DNA of 41,364 bases, from positions 1-41,364 of the forward strand of contig CALUMJ010000024.1 of assembly GCA_944321715.1 (NCBI GenBank), given 5' to 3'. Position 1 is the stretch's first letter. Each line of letters begins with the position of its first letter. The notes under the pieces were generated by a model. That model was given only the letters and a program-made list of their open reading frames with translations. It was not told the DNA's origin and ran no database searches. Source of the DNA: an uncultured Muribaculaceae bacterium. Its GTDB lineage: Bacteria > Bacteroidota > Bacteroidia > Bacteroidales > Muribaculaceae. Below, in pieces: positions 34,628 through 41,364 of the stretch. A program made the position numbers and the translations under genes.

Positions 34628-34682
34628 TCGGGAGGCGAAGGATTGTTACAGAATATAACTTCAATTAAAATAGGTATTATAT

Positions 34683-36020
34683 ATGATAGAGATGATGATA
34701 GTAGTCTTTGTCGTAGGCTACTTGATGATTGCCATCGAGCATGTGCTTGAGGTGAACAAGGCGACATTTGCCCTGCTGATGGGCGGCGTGTTGTGGACGA
34801 TGTTTGCTTTCACGGGTATGGTCGATAATGTCGATGCCGTGCTTGTGGAGCATCTTGGCGATACTTGCGAGATACTTGTGTTCTTGATTGGCGCGATGGT
34901 GATAGTCGAGCTGATTGACCGTTACAAGGGATTCAATTTCATTACCCATGTCATTCATTCTCACAGCAAGAAGAAGTTGCTGTTCTTGATGTCGGTGATT
35001 ACATTCTTCATGTCGGCAGTATTGGATAACATGACGACGACAATTGTCATGATAATGCTCATGCGCCGACTCTTGACCGAGACCAACGACCGATGGCTGT
35101 TTGCCGGTGTGATAGTGATTGCCGCGAATAGTGGCGGTGCGTGGTCGCCGATTGGCGATGTGACTACAATCATGCTGTGGATGAACGACAATGTGACCTC
35201 GCTCGACCTGATTGTTAACCTGTTTGTGCCGTGCTTGGTATCGACAATCGTTCCTGCCTACTTGGCATCGCTGATGATAAAGAACAATGCCATGGAAGCC
35301 GTTACCACAACGGGTAATACCGAGCAGGTCGGTGGCGGCATCAATCCGCAATTGAGCCGACTGGTGCTTGTCGTGGGTGTTGCTTGCCTGATTTTTGTGC
35401 CGATTTTCAAGACTTTGACTGGTATGCCGCCGTTTGTCGGCATGATGATTTCGCTTAGCGTGATGTGGCTTATGACCGAAATCATTGTGCGTAAGAATCA
35501 TTTCGGTGATGATTTCGACGGGCGCGTTTCGCAAGCGATTCGCAATATCGACATGCCCACAATCTTGTTCTTTTTGGGTATATTGATGGCGGTGGGCGCA
35601 TTGCAGGCTGCCGGAATTTTGAGCGAGATTGCCCACTTCCTCGACCGTACAATCCATGAACCGTTCATTATCAATACAATCATAGGTGCATTGTCGTCGG
35701 TGATTGATAATGTTCCGCTTGTGGCTGCTTGTATGGACATGTACCCGATACTCGACCCGGCGCAGGTGGCTGCTGCTGTTGACCCGGCATACGCCAACAA
35801 TTTCATCGAAGACGGGCTGTTCTGGCATTTGCTCACTTTCTGCGCTGGAGTGGGCGGTAGTATGTTGATTATCGGGTCGGCTGCCGGCGTCGTTGCCATG
35901 GGGCTTGAAAAGATTTCGTTCTGGTGGTATTTGAAACGCATTTCTTGGCTGGCTCTCATAGGCTACATTTGTGGCATATTGACCATCTGGGCGCAGCACT
36001 CCATAATAGGCATAGGCTGA
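34683..36020 (+). CDS. nhaD: Na+/H+ antiporter, NhaD type
   Basis: 445 residues, inner membrane, about 11 to 13 helices of the ion-transporter superfamily. Exports sodium (or lithium) in exchange for protons. Signature stretches: KATFALLMGGVLWTMFAFTG, FLIGAMVIVELIDRYKGFNF, MSAVLDNMTTTIVMIMLMRR, IVIAANSGGAWSPIGDVTTI (the conserved unwound repeat with Asn and Asp), its second half VIDNVPLVAACMDMYPI, and GVGGSMLIIGSAAGVVAMG. It likely serves pH and salt balance. No promoter is seen in the 55 bases before it. Confidence 0.92.
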   Translation: MIEMMIVVFVVGYLMIAIEHVLEVNKATFALLMGGVLWTMFAFTGMVDNVDAVLVEHLGDTCEILVFLIGAMVIVELIDRYKGFNFITHVIHSHSKKKLLFLMSVITFFMSAVLDNMTTTIVMIMLMRRLLTETNDRWLFAGVIVIAANSGGAWSPIGDVTTIMLWMNDNVTSLDLIVNLFVPCLVSTIVPAYLASLMIKNNAMEAVTTTGNTEQVGGGINPQLSRLVLVVGVACLIFVPIFKTLTGMPPFVGMMISLSVMWLMTEIIVRKNHFGDDFDGRVSQAIRNIDMPTILFFLGILMAVGALQAAGILSEIAHFLDRTIHEPFIINTIIGALSSVIDNVPLVAACMDMYPILDPAQVAAAVDPAYANNFIEDGLFWHLLTFCAGVGGSMLIIGSAAGVVAMGLEKISFWWYLKRISWLALIGYICGILTIWAQHSIIGIG

Positions 36021-36384
36021 TTACTCATCAATAAAATTAATGATTTGTGTCTGCAATGCTCGCAAGGGCGTTGCAGATATTTTTTGTACATGGTGGTCCG
36101 ACGTGAAATGGGGATTTTGTTATGACGACGACCTCGGGCAAGAAGTCAAAGTGTCGATAGTGTGCTTGAAATTTGGCGAAAAGGATTGGATTGATTATAA
36201 ACATGCGTATTTATGCTTTTTGGACTTATTGTGGTTTGATTGAGATTAGATTTTTATGTGTGGGAAGGGCGGTATTGCCATGTTTGCAGCCGCCAATTTT
36301 CCCTGCGAATTATATTGAATGTTAAATAATGTAAGCGCAAAGAAAATTATTGTCGAAAAATTATGTTGTAAAACATATTTGCTT

Positions 36385-36392
36385 TACCTTTG
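36385..36392 (+). promoter_or_regulatory. -7 box of the candidate small RNA
   Basis: TACCTTTG matches TAnnTTTG and is followed by CAGCGTTTT, the same downstream sequence as the promoter at 33327-33334. The -33 region (GTTG 36365-36368, spacing 16) is weak. Confidence 0.5.
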
Positions 36393-36398
36393 CAGCGT

Positions 36399-36532
36399 TT
36401 TCATAGTAATAGTTTTTTAGGTAAATGATTTAAATGCCGTGAGGCAGGAGTTTCATGTTTTAGGTTTATGTTAATGGTATTAAAGGTTAATTGGTAAGCG
36501 ATCCCGGGCAGTGATGTCGGGGATTATTTTTT
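36399..36532 (+). ncRNA. Candidate small RNA or leader upstream of dnaB
   Basis: A -7 box at 36385-36392 and an intrinsic terminator at 36501-36532 frame about 130 bases with no convincing reading frame. Inside is a small hairpin TGCC-GTGA-GGCA near 36436. The dnaB gene has its own promoter after the terminator, so this may be an independent RNA rather than a dnaB leader. I cannot match it to a known RNA family. Confidence 0.4.
36501..36532 (+). terminator. Intrinsic terminator upstream of the dnaB promoter
   Basis: ATCCC (36501-36505) pairs with GGGAT (36520-36524), extended by G36506-C36518 with one bulge, followed by TA and six Ts (36527-36532). Confidence 0.55.
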
Positions 36533-36553
36533 GTTGGGTGTTGTGATTGCGTT

Positions 36554-36585
36554 GTTGTGGGGCTGGAATGGTTTTTATACATTTG
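36554..36585 (+). promoter_or_regulatory. dnaB promoter
   Basis: GTTG at 36554-36557, 20 bases, TACATTTG at 36578-36585. The start of transcription would be near 36592, about 20 bases before the ATG at 36613. Confidence 0.65.
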
Positions 36586-36612
36586 CATTTCCGAAAAAAG
36601 TAACATAAGCAC

Positions 36613-38205
36613 ATGGACAACAATAACGGATATTCCTACAAAAGTAGTGGCCGGCAATATGGCGGTGGCAATAGACAGCCATCGCAGCAACTTGTTGCCG
36701 ACATGGGTATTATGCCGCCGATGGATACCGACCTTGAAGAGGCGGTATTGGGTGCATTGATGCTTGAAAAAGACGCATATACTATAGTGTGTGACCTGCT
36801 GAAGCCCGAAAGTTTCTACGACCCTGCCAACCAGAAAATCTATGAGGCTATACAGCAGCTCGGAGCAATGCAGCGGCCGATTGATATGCTCACTGTGACC
36901 GAGCAGCTGCGGAACAACGGAACTTTGAACGAAGCTGGTGGCGCATTAAGGGTGTCGGAATTGACTGGCAGAGTGTCGTCGGCCGCCAACGTCGAGTATC
37001 ATGCAAGGATTGTTGCCCAGAAATATCTTGCTCGCGAGTTGATAGCATTCTGCTCATCGGTGCAAACGAAGGCCTTCGACCCGACGAATGATGTTGACGA
37101 CCTGATGCAGGAGGCAGAAGGGCGGCTGTTTGAAATATCACAGCACAATGTGAAAAAAGATGTCACGCAAATCGACCCTGTCATCAATGCCGCTATCAAG
37201 AAGATTGAAGATGCTGCAAACCGCGAGTCGGGCTTGAGCGGCTTGCAAACTGGCTTCATTGACCTTGATAAAATCACTTCGGGATGGCAGTCGAGCGACC
37301 TTATTATCATAGCTGCCCGTCCTGCGATGGGCAAGACTGCACTGGTGCTGTCGATGGCAAAGAACATGGCGGTGGATTTCAACATACCCATTGCGATTTT
37401 CTCGCTTGAAATGTCGAACATTCAGCTTGTCAACCGCCTTATAAGTAATGTATGCGAGCTTGAGGGTGATAAAATCAAGAGCGGACAATTGTCGCCCGAT
37501 GAGTGGAACAAGCTCATGAGCCGCATTAAAAACTTGTATTCGGCACCGATGTATATCGACGACACGAGCAACTTGTCGGTATTCGAGTTGCGCACCAAGG
37601 CTCGGCGGCTTGTGCGCGAGCATGGCATAAAGATGATTATTATCGACTACCTGCAGCTGATGAATGCAAGCGGGATGAAGTTTGGCAGCCGTGAGCAGGA
37701 GGTAAGTGCCATATCGCGTTCGCTCAAGCAGCTTGCCAAGGAGCTTGAAATTCCGGTGATTGCGCTTTCGCAGCTTAGCCGTAAGGTGGAAGACCGAACC
37801 GATGGCAAGCGTCCGCAACTTTCCGACTTGCGTGAATCGGGTGCAATCGAGCAAGATGCCGACATCGTGTGCTTCATTCACCGCCCAGAGTATTACACCA
37901 AGTCGAGCGAAGATGCAAGTGGGCGCGACATTCGCGGGCTTACCGAGTTTATTATCGCCAAGCATCGTAGTGGTGCGGTAGGCGATGTGAAATTGCGATT
38001 CACGGCACGCTTTGCACGTTTTGAAAATTGGAGCGATAATGTGATTTCAGGCGGAGGAACGTATGAGTCGAAGTTGGGTATGGGAAATGTCGCAACGAGC
38101 GATGCAAATGCGGCTATGCCACCAGCACCATCGAGCAACAGCCAAGACCTGCCAGGCGATTTCGACTTTTCGGCAGGCCCCGATGATATACAAGCCCCAT
38201 ATTGA
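36613..38205 (+). CDS. dnaB: Replicative DNA helicase
   Basis: 530 residues. Hexameric helicase that unwinds the replication fork and recruits primase. A Gly/Asn/Gln-rich start (about 1-35) leads to the N-terminal domain (DLEEAVLGALMLEKDAYTIV, PIDMLTVTEQLRNNGTLNEA). A linker joins the RecA-like domain with Walker A AARPAMGKTALVLSMAKNMA, FSLEMSNIQLVNRLIS, Walker B MIIIDYLQLM, ALSQLSRKVEDR and RESGAIEQDADIV. There is no intein at Walker A or the other usual sites. The C-terminal 50 residues are Ala/Pro/Ser-rich and end DDIQAPY. Single gene with its own promoter and a strong terminator. Confidence 0.97.
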   Translation: MDNNNGYSYKSSGRQYGGGNRQPSQQLVADMGIMPPMDTDLEEAVLGALMLEKDAYTIVCDLLKPESFYDPANQKIYEAIQQLGAMQRPIDMLTVTEQLRNNGTLNEAGGALRVSELTGRVSSAANVEYHARIVAQKYLARELIAFCSSVQTKAFDPTNDVDDLMQEAEGRLFEISQHNVKKDVTQIDPVINAAIKKIEDAANRESGLSGLQTGFIDLDKITSGWQSSDLIIIAARPAMGKTALVLSMAKNMAVDFNIPIAIFSLEMSNIQLVNRLISNVCELEGDKIKSGQLSPDEWNKLMSRIKNLYSAPMYIDDTSNLSVFELRTKARRLVREHGIKMIIIDYLQLMNASGMKFGSREQEVSAISRSLKQLAKELEIPVIALSQLSRKVEDRTDGKRPQLSDLRESGAIEQDADIVCFIHRPEYYTKSSEDASGRDIRGLTEFIIAKHRSGAVGDVKLRFTARFARFENWSDNVISGGGTYESKLGMGNVATSDANAAMPPAPSSNSQDLPGDFDFSAGPDDIQAPY

Positions 38206-38261
38206 GCCGTTGTTGCGCCGTGATTGCAGGTCCGCAAAATTTGCGGGGAGAAGTAAAATGG

Positions 38262-38307
38262 CAAGGGGTGTATCAAAATTGCAAATACATTTTTGATACA
38301 CCCCTTG
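38262..38307. terminator. Bidirectional terminator, 17-bp perfect stem
   Basis: Bases 38262-38278 pair without mismatch with 38291-38307 (outer arms CAAGGGGTG/CACCCCTTG; inner run of As on one side and Ts on the other). It separates convergent dnaB and cysK. A shorter palindrome, CCGCAAA-A-TTTGCGG, lies just upstream at about 38232-38246. Confidence 0.85.
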
Positions 38308-38384
38308 TAATTTGGGCGATGCTATCCCCCCCTTATGGAATCATGTGGAATTACGTTCTGGTGCTGTCCTTGCAAGACGGTTGT

Positions 38385-39326
38385 CTATAGAGGGTAGTTG
38401 TCATAGTCATACAGTTCGGTTGACAAGTACCGCTCGCCAGTGTCGGGCATGATGGCGACGATGCACTTGCCGCGGTTTTCCTCGCGTTGCGCCACTTGCA
38501 GAGCCGCCCACATAGCAGCTCCCGATGAGATGCCAACGAGCAGTCCCTCGCGAGTGCCTAACGTGCGGCTTGTCTTGATGGCTTCGTCGTCGGGTACATT
38601 GATTACTTCATCGATGACCGAAGCATCATAGTTACCAGGAATGAAATTCGCCCCTATGCCTTGTATTTTGTGCTTGCCCGGTGCGCCACCGGTCAATAGG
38701 GGTGACGATGCTGGTTGTACCGCAATCGCTTTAATGCCGGGGTTGTATTGTTTAAGTCTCTTGCCCGTTCCGCTGATAGTTCCACCCGTTCCTACACCGG
38801 CTACAAGTATATCCACCTTTCCGGCGGTGTCTTCCCATATCTCGGTGGCAGTCGTAGAATAGTGGGCATGAGGGTTGGCAGGGTTGGAAAATTGTTGCAG
38901 TATGATGGAGTTTGGCGTGGTGCGTTGCAGTTCCTCGGCCTTGTCCACCGCGCCTTGCATTCCTGCGCTGCCCGGGGTCAGCACCACTGTTGCACCGAGG
39001 GCTTTCAGCAGCATTTGCCGTTCCACGCTCATGGTTTCGGGCATCGTCATGATGGCCTTGTAGCCGCGGGCGGCGGCGTTCATGGCTATGCCCACGCCGG
39101 TGTTGCCGCTTGTCGGCTCGATGATTGTGCCGCCGGGCATCAGCCGTCCTGAGGCTTCGGCATCGTCAATCATGGCTTTTGCCACGCGGTCTTTGATGCT
39201 TCCTGCCGGGTTGAAATACTCTAATTTTGCCAAAATTCTGGCTTGGAGGCCAAGTGCGGTTGCCACGTTATGCAGCTCAAGCATCGGCGTGTGTCCTATA
39301 AGTTCTGTAATGTTGTTTGCAATCAT
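38385..39326 (-). CDS. cysK: Cysteine synthase
   Basis: 313 residues, pyridoxal-phosphate enzyme that makes cysteine from O-acetylserine and sulfide. The cofactor lysine is in NPAGSIKDRVAKAMI; the substrate loop is PTSGNTGVGIAMNAA; the phosphate-binding loop is GVGTGGTISGTGK; and the active-site region GAPGKHKIQGIGANFIPGNY follows. Length is normal for CysK. It lies 15 bases downstream of radC and is the last gene of a glycosyltransferase-radC-cysK transcript. No separate promoter is evident. Confidence 0.96.
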   Translation of the reverse strand: MIANNITELIGHTPMLELHNVATALGLQARILAKLEYFNPAGSIKDRVAKAMIDDAEASGRLMPGGTIIEPTSGNTGVGIAMNAAARGYKAIMTMPETMSVERQMLLKALGATVVLTPGSAGMQGAVDKAEELQRTTPNSIILQQFSNPANPHAHYSTTATEIWEDTAGKVDILVAGVGTGGTISGTGKRLKQYNPGIKAIAVQPASSPLLTGGAPGKHKIQGIGANFIPGNYDASVIDEVINVPDDEAIKTSRTLGTREGLLVGISSGAAMWAALQVAQREENRGKCIVAIMPDTGERYLSTELYDYDNYPL

Positions 39327-39341
39327 GTGTGTATAAGTGTT

Positions 39342-40052
39342 TTATAATCTACCTTCGTCAACGTAGCTGTAATATCCTCTTTCGCCTACAATCACGTGGT
39401 CAACCATTTCGATGCCTATCACCTTGCAACTTTGGCGCAGCTGGCTTGTGATACTGTCGTCGTCGCTGCTGGGCGTGGTGTTGCCCGACGGGTGGTTGTG
39501 GACTACTATGATGCCGTCGGCAAGGTGGTCGATGGCGGTTTTCAATATGATTTTGGGGTCGGCGGTTGTCGTGTGTGTTCCGCCTGTGCTGATTTTGATT
39601 TTTGCCGTCACGTGCTTTGCGCGGTCGAGCGTGAGCAGCCAAAATTCCTCGTATGGCAAGTGTATGAGGTCCATTTTGATGTAGTTGTAAACCGATGCGC
39701 TCGATATTATTTGCGGGCGTTGCGGGATTTTTTCGGAATGGTATCGCCGCCCGAGTTCGAGTGCTGCAAGTATGGTTATTGCCCTCACGGTGCCTATGCC
39801 CTTGAATTGCTTGGTGAGGTCTTTTACTGTCAGCTTTGCAATGTTGTTCAGCTGGTTGCCGCACGAGTTGAGTATGCGTTGGCACAAGTCCACCACCGAC
39901 TCGCCGCGAGTGCCGCTTCCCACCAGTATGGCGAGCAACTCGGCAGTCGATAGCGACTGGAAGCCGTGCTGCAGTGCCTTTTCGCGCGGACGGTCGTCGG
40001 CGGCAAGGTCTTTGATGGCTCTGGTGTAAGTTTCGCTGCTGTCGTGTGGCAT
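39342..40052 (-). CDS. radC: RadC/JAB-domain family protein
   Basis: 236 residues. N-terminal helix-hairpin-helix-like region (STAELLAILVGSGTRGESVV, QFKGIGTVRAITILAALELG) and a C-terminal JAB/MPN metalloprotease-like domain with the zinc motif VVHNHPSGNTTPSSDD. Named for DNA repair, but the repair role of RadC in E. coli was traced to another gene, so the true function is uncertain; an N-terminal DNA-binding and metal-dependent hydrolase role is inferred from the domains. It is 7 bases after the glycosyltransferase and 15 before cysK. Confidence 0.95.
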   Translation of the reverse strand: MPHDSSETYTRAIKDLAADDRPREKALQHGFQSLSTAELLAILVGSGTRGESVVDLCQRILNSCGNQLNNIAKLTVKDLTKQFKGIGTVRAITILAALELGRRYHSEKIPQRPQIISSASVYNYIKMDLIHLPYEEFWLLTLDRAKHVTAKIKISTGGTHTTTADPKIILKTAIDHLADGIIVVHNHPSGNTTPSSDDDSITSQLRQSCKVIGIEMVDHVIVGERGYYSYVDEGRL

Positions 40053-40059
40053 GGCCGTG

Positions 40060-41058
40060 CTACTTGCCTTTCCTGATTAAGATTTCTTCTTCGATATTGC
40101 GACCCTTGCCGAGCAGGATTTTCACGAACCACGCCTTCAGGAAGCCGCAGCCGTATGCACCAAGCTGTATGATGCTCGCAGGGATTGCCAGCAGCCCGAT
40201 TTTGATGCTGCGGTTGGCAGCGGTGGCTGCGACGAATATGGCAAGCAGGTATGCGGCAAGTGGCGCGATGGCCCACGGGGTGATAGCGATGGCAAGCACA
40301 ATCATTGCAAGCGAGCATAGCACAAATGCGGCTGGCAAGCAGTGAACGAGTTTGAGCGAGTCGGGGTAGAGTAGCTTGAGCGTGATGCGCGACATGCCAA
40401 ACACGTAGGTTTGCCGGCAGAATAGTCGCAGGTTGCCGCGCCGCTTGTGGTAAACGTAGGCATCGCGGAACAGATTGATTGAGAACCCAGCTTTGCGTAT
40501 GCGTGTGCTCATGTCGATGTCTTCCGAAAACATTTCGCGGAAGCCTCCGACGGCGAGCCACACTCGGCGAGAGTAGCCCATGTTGAACGAGCGAGGCACG
40601 AATTTTTCGAGTTTGACTTTGCCGCCTCGTATTCCGCCCGTGGTGAGGAACGAGGTCATCGAGAAGTTGATGGCCTTTTGCACGTCGGTGAACGAGTCGT
40701 GGGCGGCATCGGGCCCGCCGAAGCAGTCGGTGGGGTTACGTTTCAACTCTTGGGCAAGTGTGGCGAAATATTGCGGAGGAATGACGCAATCGGAGTCAAA
40801 AAACACGAAATATTCGCCGCTTGCACGTTCCATGCCGTAGTTGCGGGCGATGCTGCGCCCTTCGTTGCTCTTGTAGAAGTATTTTATGTCGAGCTTTGAG
40901 GCGTATTCGTCTACGGCAGCTTTGCATGGCTCGGTCGAGCCGTCTTCGACGATGATTACTTCAAAGTCGCCAAGCGTCTGTTGCGAAAGGCTTGCGAGCA
41001 AGTCACGCACCTCGTCGATACGGTTATAGACAGGAATGATTATGGAGAAATATGGCAT
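40060..41058 (-). CDS. Family 2 glycosyltransferase
   Basis: 332 residues. A GT-A fold transferase starts at once (MPYFSIIIPVYNRIDEVRDL), with the nucleotide-binding VIIVEDGSTE, ARNYGMERASGEYFVFFDSD carrying the DxD-like DSD, and the ED motif (FREMFSEDIDMSTRIRKAGF) where the catalytic base is expected. The last 90 residues hold two or three membrane helices (AAFVLCSLAMIVLAIAITPW, IAPLAAYLLAIFVAATAA, ASIIQLGAYGCGFLKAWFV), so it acts at the inner face of the inner membrane. It probably works on a cell-surface glycan or lipid-linked sugar; the sugar is unknown. The start 41058 is chosen because upstream in-frame residues do not fit the fold. Confidence 0.9.
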   Translation of the reverse strand: MPYFSIIIPVYNRIDEVRDLLASLSQQTLGDFEVIIVEDGSTEPCKAAVDEYASKLDIKYFYKSNEGRSIARNYGMERASGEYFVFFDSDCVIPPQYFATLAQELKRNPTDCFGGPDAAHDSFTDVQKAINFSMTSFLTTGGIRGGKVKLEKFVPRSFNMGYSRRVWLAVGGFREMFSEDIDMSTRIRKAGFSINLFRDAYVYHKRRGNLRLFCRQTYVFGMSRITLKLLYPDSLKLVHCLPAAFVLCSLAMIVLAIAITPWAIAPLAAYLLAIFVAATAANRSIKIGLLAIPASIIQLGAYGCGFLKAWFVKILLGKGRNIEEEILIRKGK

Positions 41059-41191
41059 AATCGGGTCAATTGCTTTTATTTTAATTGCTAATATAGCACA
41101 AAAGTGCGGGTTGTGCAAGCGGCTTGGTGCCGATTGGGTCGAAAATCAGTATGTTTTTCCGGTCGTCGGCACGGCATAAGGAGGCGAAGGG

Positions 41192-41364
41192 TCATTCCTT
41201 GGTCTTGTCTTGTTTGGTGCTGCTGTCGTCAGCGTTGGGTTTTATGATGTTGTAGTCCTGGTCTTTGTATTCGGCTTGCGAAGTGAATAGCAGGCTCAAG
41301 TTCTTGACAGCCTTTTTTGCCCTTAGCCCTGCATTTGCCATCAGGCTGCCTTTACTGGCGATTG
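41192..41364 (-). CDS. C-terminal end of an unrecognised protein (partial)
   Basis: About 57 residues are visible, entering from the right edge and ending at the TGA at 41194-41192. The sequence has SKGSLMANAGLRAKKAVKN and LSLLFTSQAEYKDQDYNIIK, then a hydrophilic tail PNADDSSTKQDKTKE. I do not recognise a family. The charged tail looks like a flexible end. It lies 133 bases upstream of the glycosyltransferase and on the same strand. No clear -7 box is found in that gap. Confidence 0.5.
   Translation of the reverse strand, partial: IASKGSLMANAGLRAKKAVKNLSLLFTSQAEYKDQDYNIIKPNADDSSTKQDKTKE

Larger units (their letters stand above)
36021..36612. other. Intergenic region between nhaD and dnaB
   Basis: From 36040 to 36243 an open frame of 67 codons exists, rich in Cys and Trp (MICVCNARKGVADIF, FCYDDDLGQEVKVSIVCLKF); I do not recognise it and give it a low chance of being real. 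A hairpin GGCGGT/GCCGCC (36268-36273, 36289-36294), followed by AATTTT, may end the nhaD transcript. Two promoters follow, one for a candidate small RNA (36385-36392) and one for dnaB (36554-36585). Confidence 0.6.

Noticed and set aside
34677-35999. 440-codon open frame on the minus strand
   Set aside because: Antisense to nhaD, and its translation is His/Gln/Arg-rich with no family pattern.
36040-36243. 67-codon frame after nhaD
   Set aside because: Unusual Cys/Trp content, no ribosome site or promoter, no recognised family; kept only as a note in the intergenic entry.
36613-38205. Intein in dnaB
   Set aside because: The Walker A region and later motifs are continuous and the length is normal.
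1-41364. Reverse transcriptase, template repeat, CRISPR array, tRNA or rRNA genes
   Set aside because: Looked for because of the variable-region signal and for completeness; none were seen in the window.

Overview
The window is a chromosomal segment of a Bacteroidales bacterium; a gut lineage such as Muribaculaceae or a close relative is likely, but I cannot fix the family from sequence alone. The evidence is the promoter type (repeated -7 boxes of the form TAnnTTTG with a TTTG-like -33 box and almost no Shine-Dalgarno sequences), lipoproteins whose mature ends are Cys followed by acidic residues, and families typical of Bacteroidetes (NigD-like and DUF4840-like lipoproteins, DUF4293, NhaD, an OMP_b-brl_3 receptor). 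Most of the window is vertically inherited core genome; the accessory features are confined to a few spots.

Layout. 1-3406 (-): most of gltB, cut by the window start. 3407-7348: the most accessory-like stretch. It holds a Ser/Thr kinase fused to a formylglycine-generating-enzyme-like (C-type-lectin-fold) domain, flanked on both sides by copies of a short palindromic repeat; an SPOR lipoprotein; and a small unknown gene overlapping a decayed vapD. 7558-11489 (+): the translation cluster thrS-infC-rpmI-rplT and then rplS, with hairpin-rich intercistronic regions. 11711-13220: two surface lipoproteins, followed by a MITE-like inverted-repeat element. 13529-15475: an ECF sigma factor and an anti-sigma-like/outer-membrane-barrel fusion. 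15530-19003 (+): an attenuator-like leader, pyrB, pyrI, a flavin reductase and glyA. 19129-22797 (-): prfA, a DUF4153-like membrane protein and pyrF as one operon. 22876-31737: a nitroreductase and then five envelope genes (TonB-receptor-like barrel, BamA-like barrel, two tandem small barrels, patatin-barrel). 31753-32982 (-): serB. 33303-38205 (+): a thioredoxin-fold protein behind a structured leader, a DUF4293-like protein, nhaD, a candidate small RNA and dnaB. 38385-41364 (-): cysK, radC, a family 2 glycosyltransferase and the end of an unrecognised gene.

The genes combine glutamate, serine/glycine and cysteine metabolism (gltB, serB, glyA, cysK), pyrimidine synthesis (pyrBI, pyrF), translation (thrS, infC, ribosomal proteins, prfA), replication and repair (dnaB, radC), and envelope biogenesis.

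The strongest candidate for an unusual system is the 3' end of the kinase-FGE gene. Sixteen codons there all end in C or T and encode only Tyr, Asp, Ser, Asn and Arg, between a GGSW and an LGFR motif, as expected of a variable region written by a diversity-generating retroelement. No reverse transcriptase or template repeat is in the window, so this remains an inference. Other leads are a pyrBI-type attenuator with a 40-codon leader reading frame, a ruined vapD with an overlapping intact partner, a possible 130-nt RNA upstream of dnaB, and a structured leader upstream of a cysteine-poor thioredoxin-fold gene.
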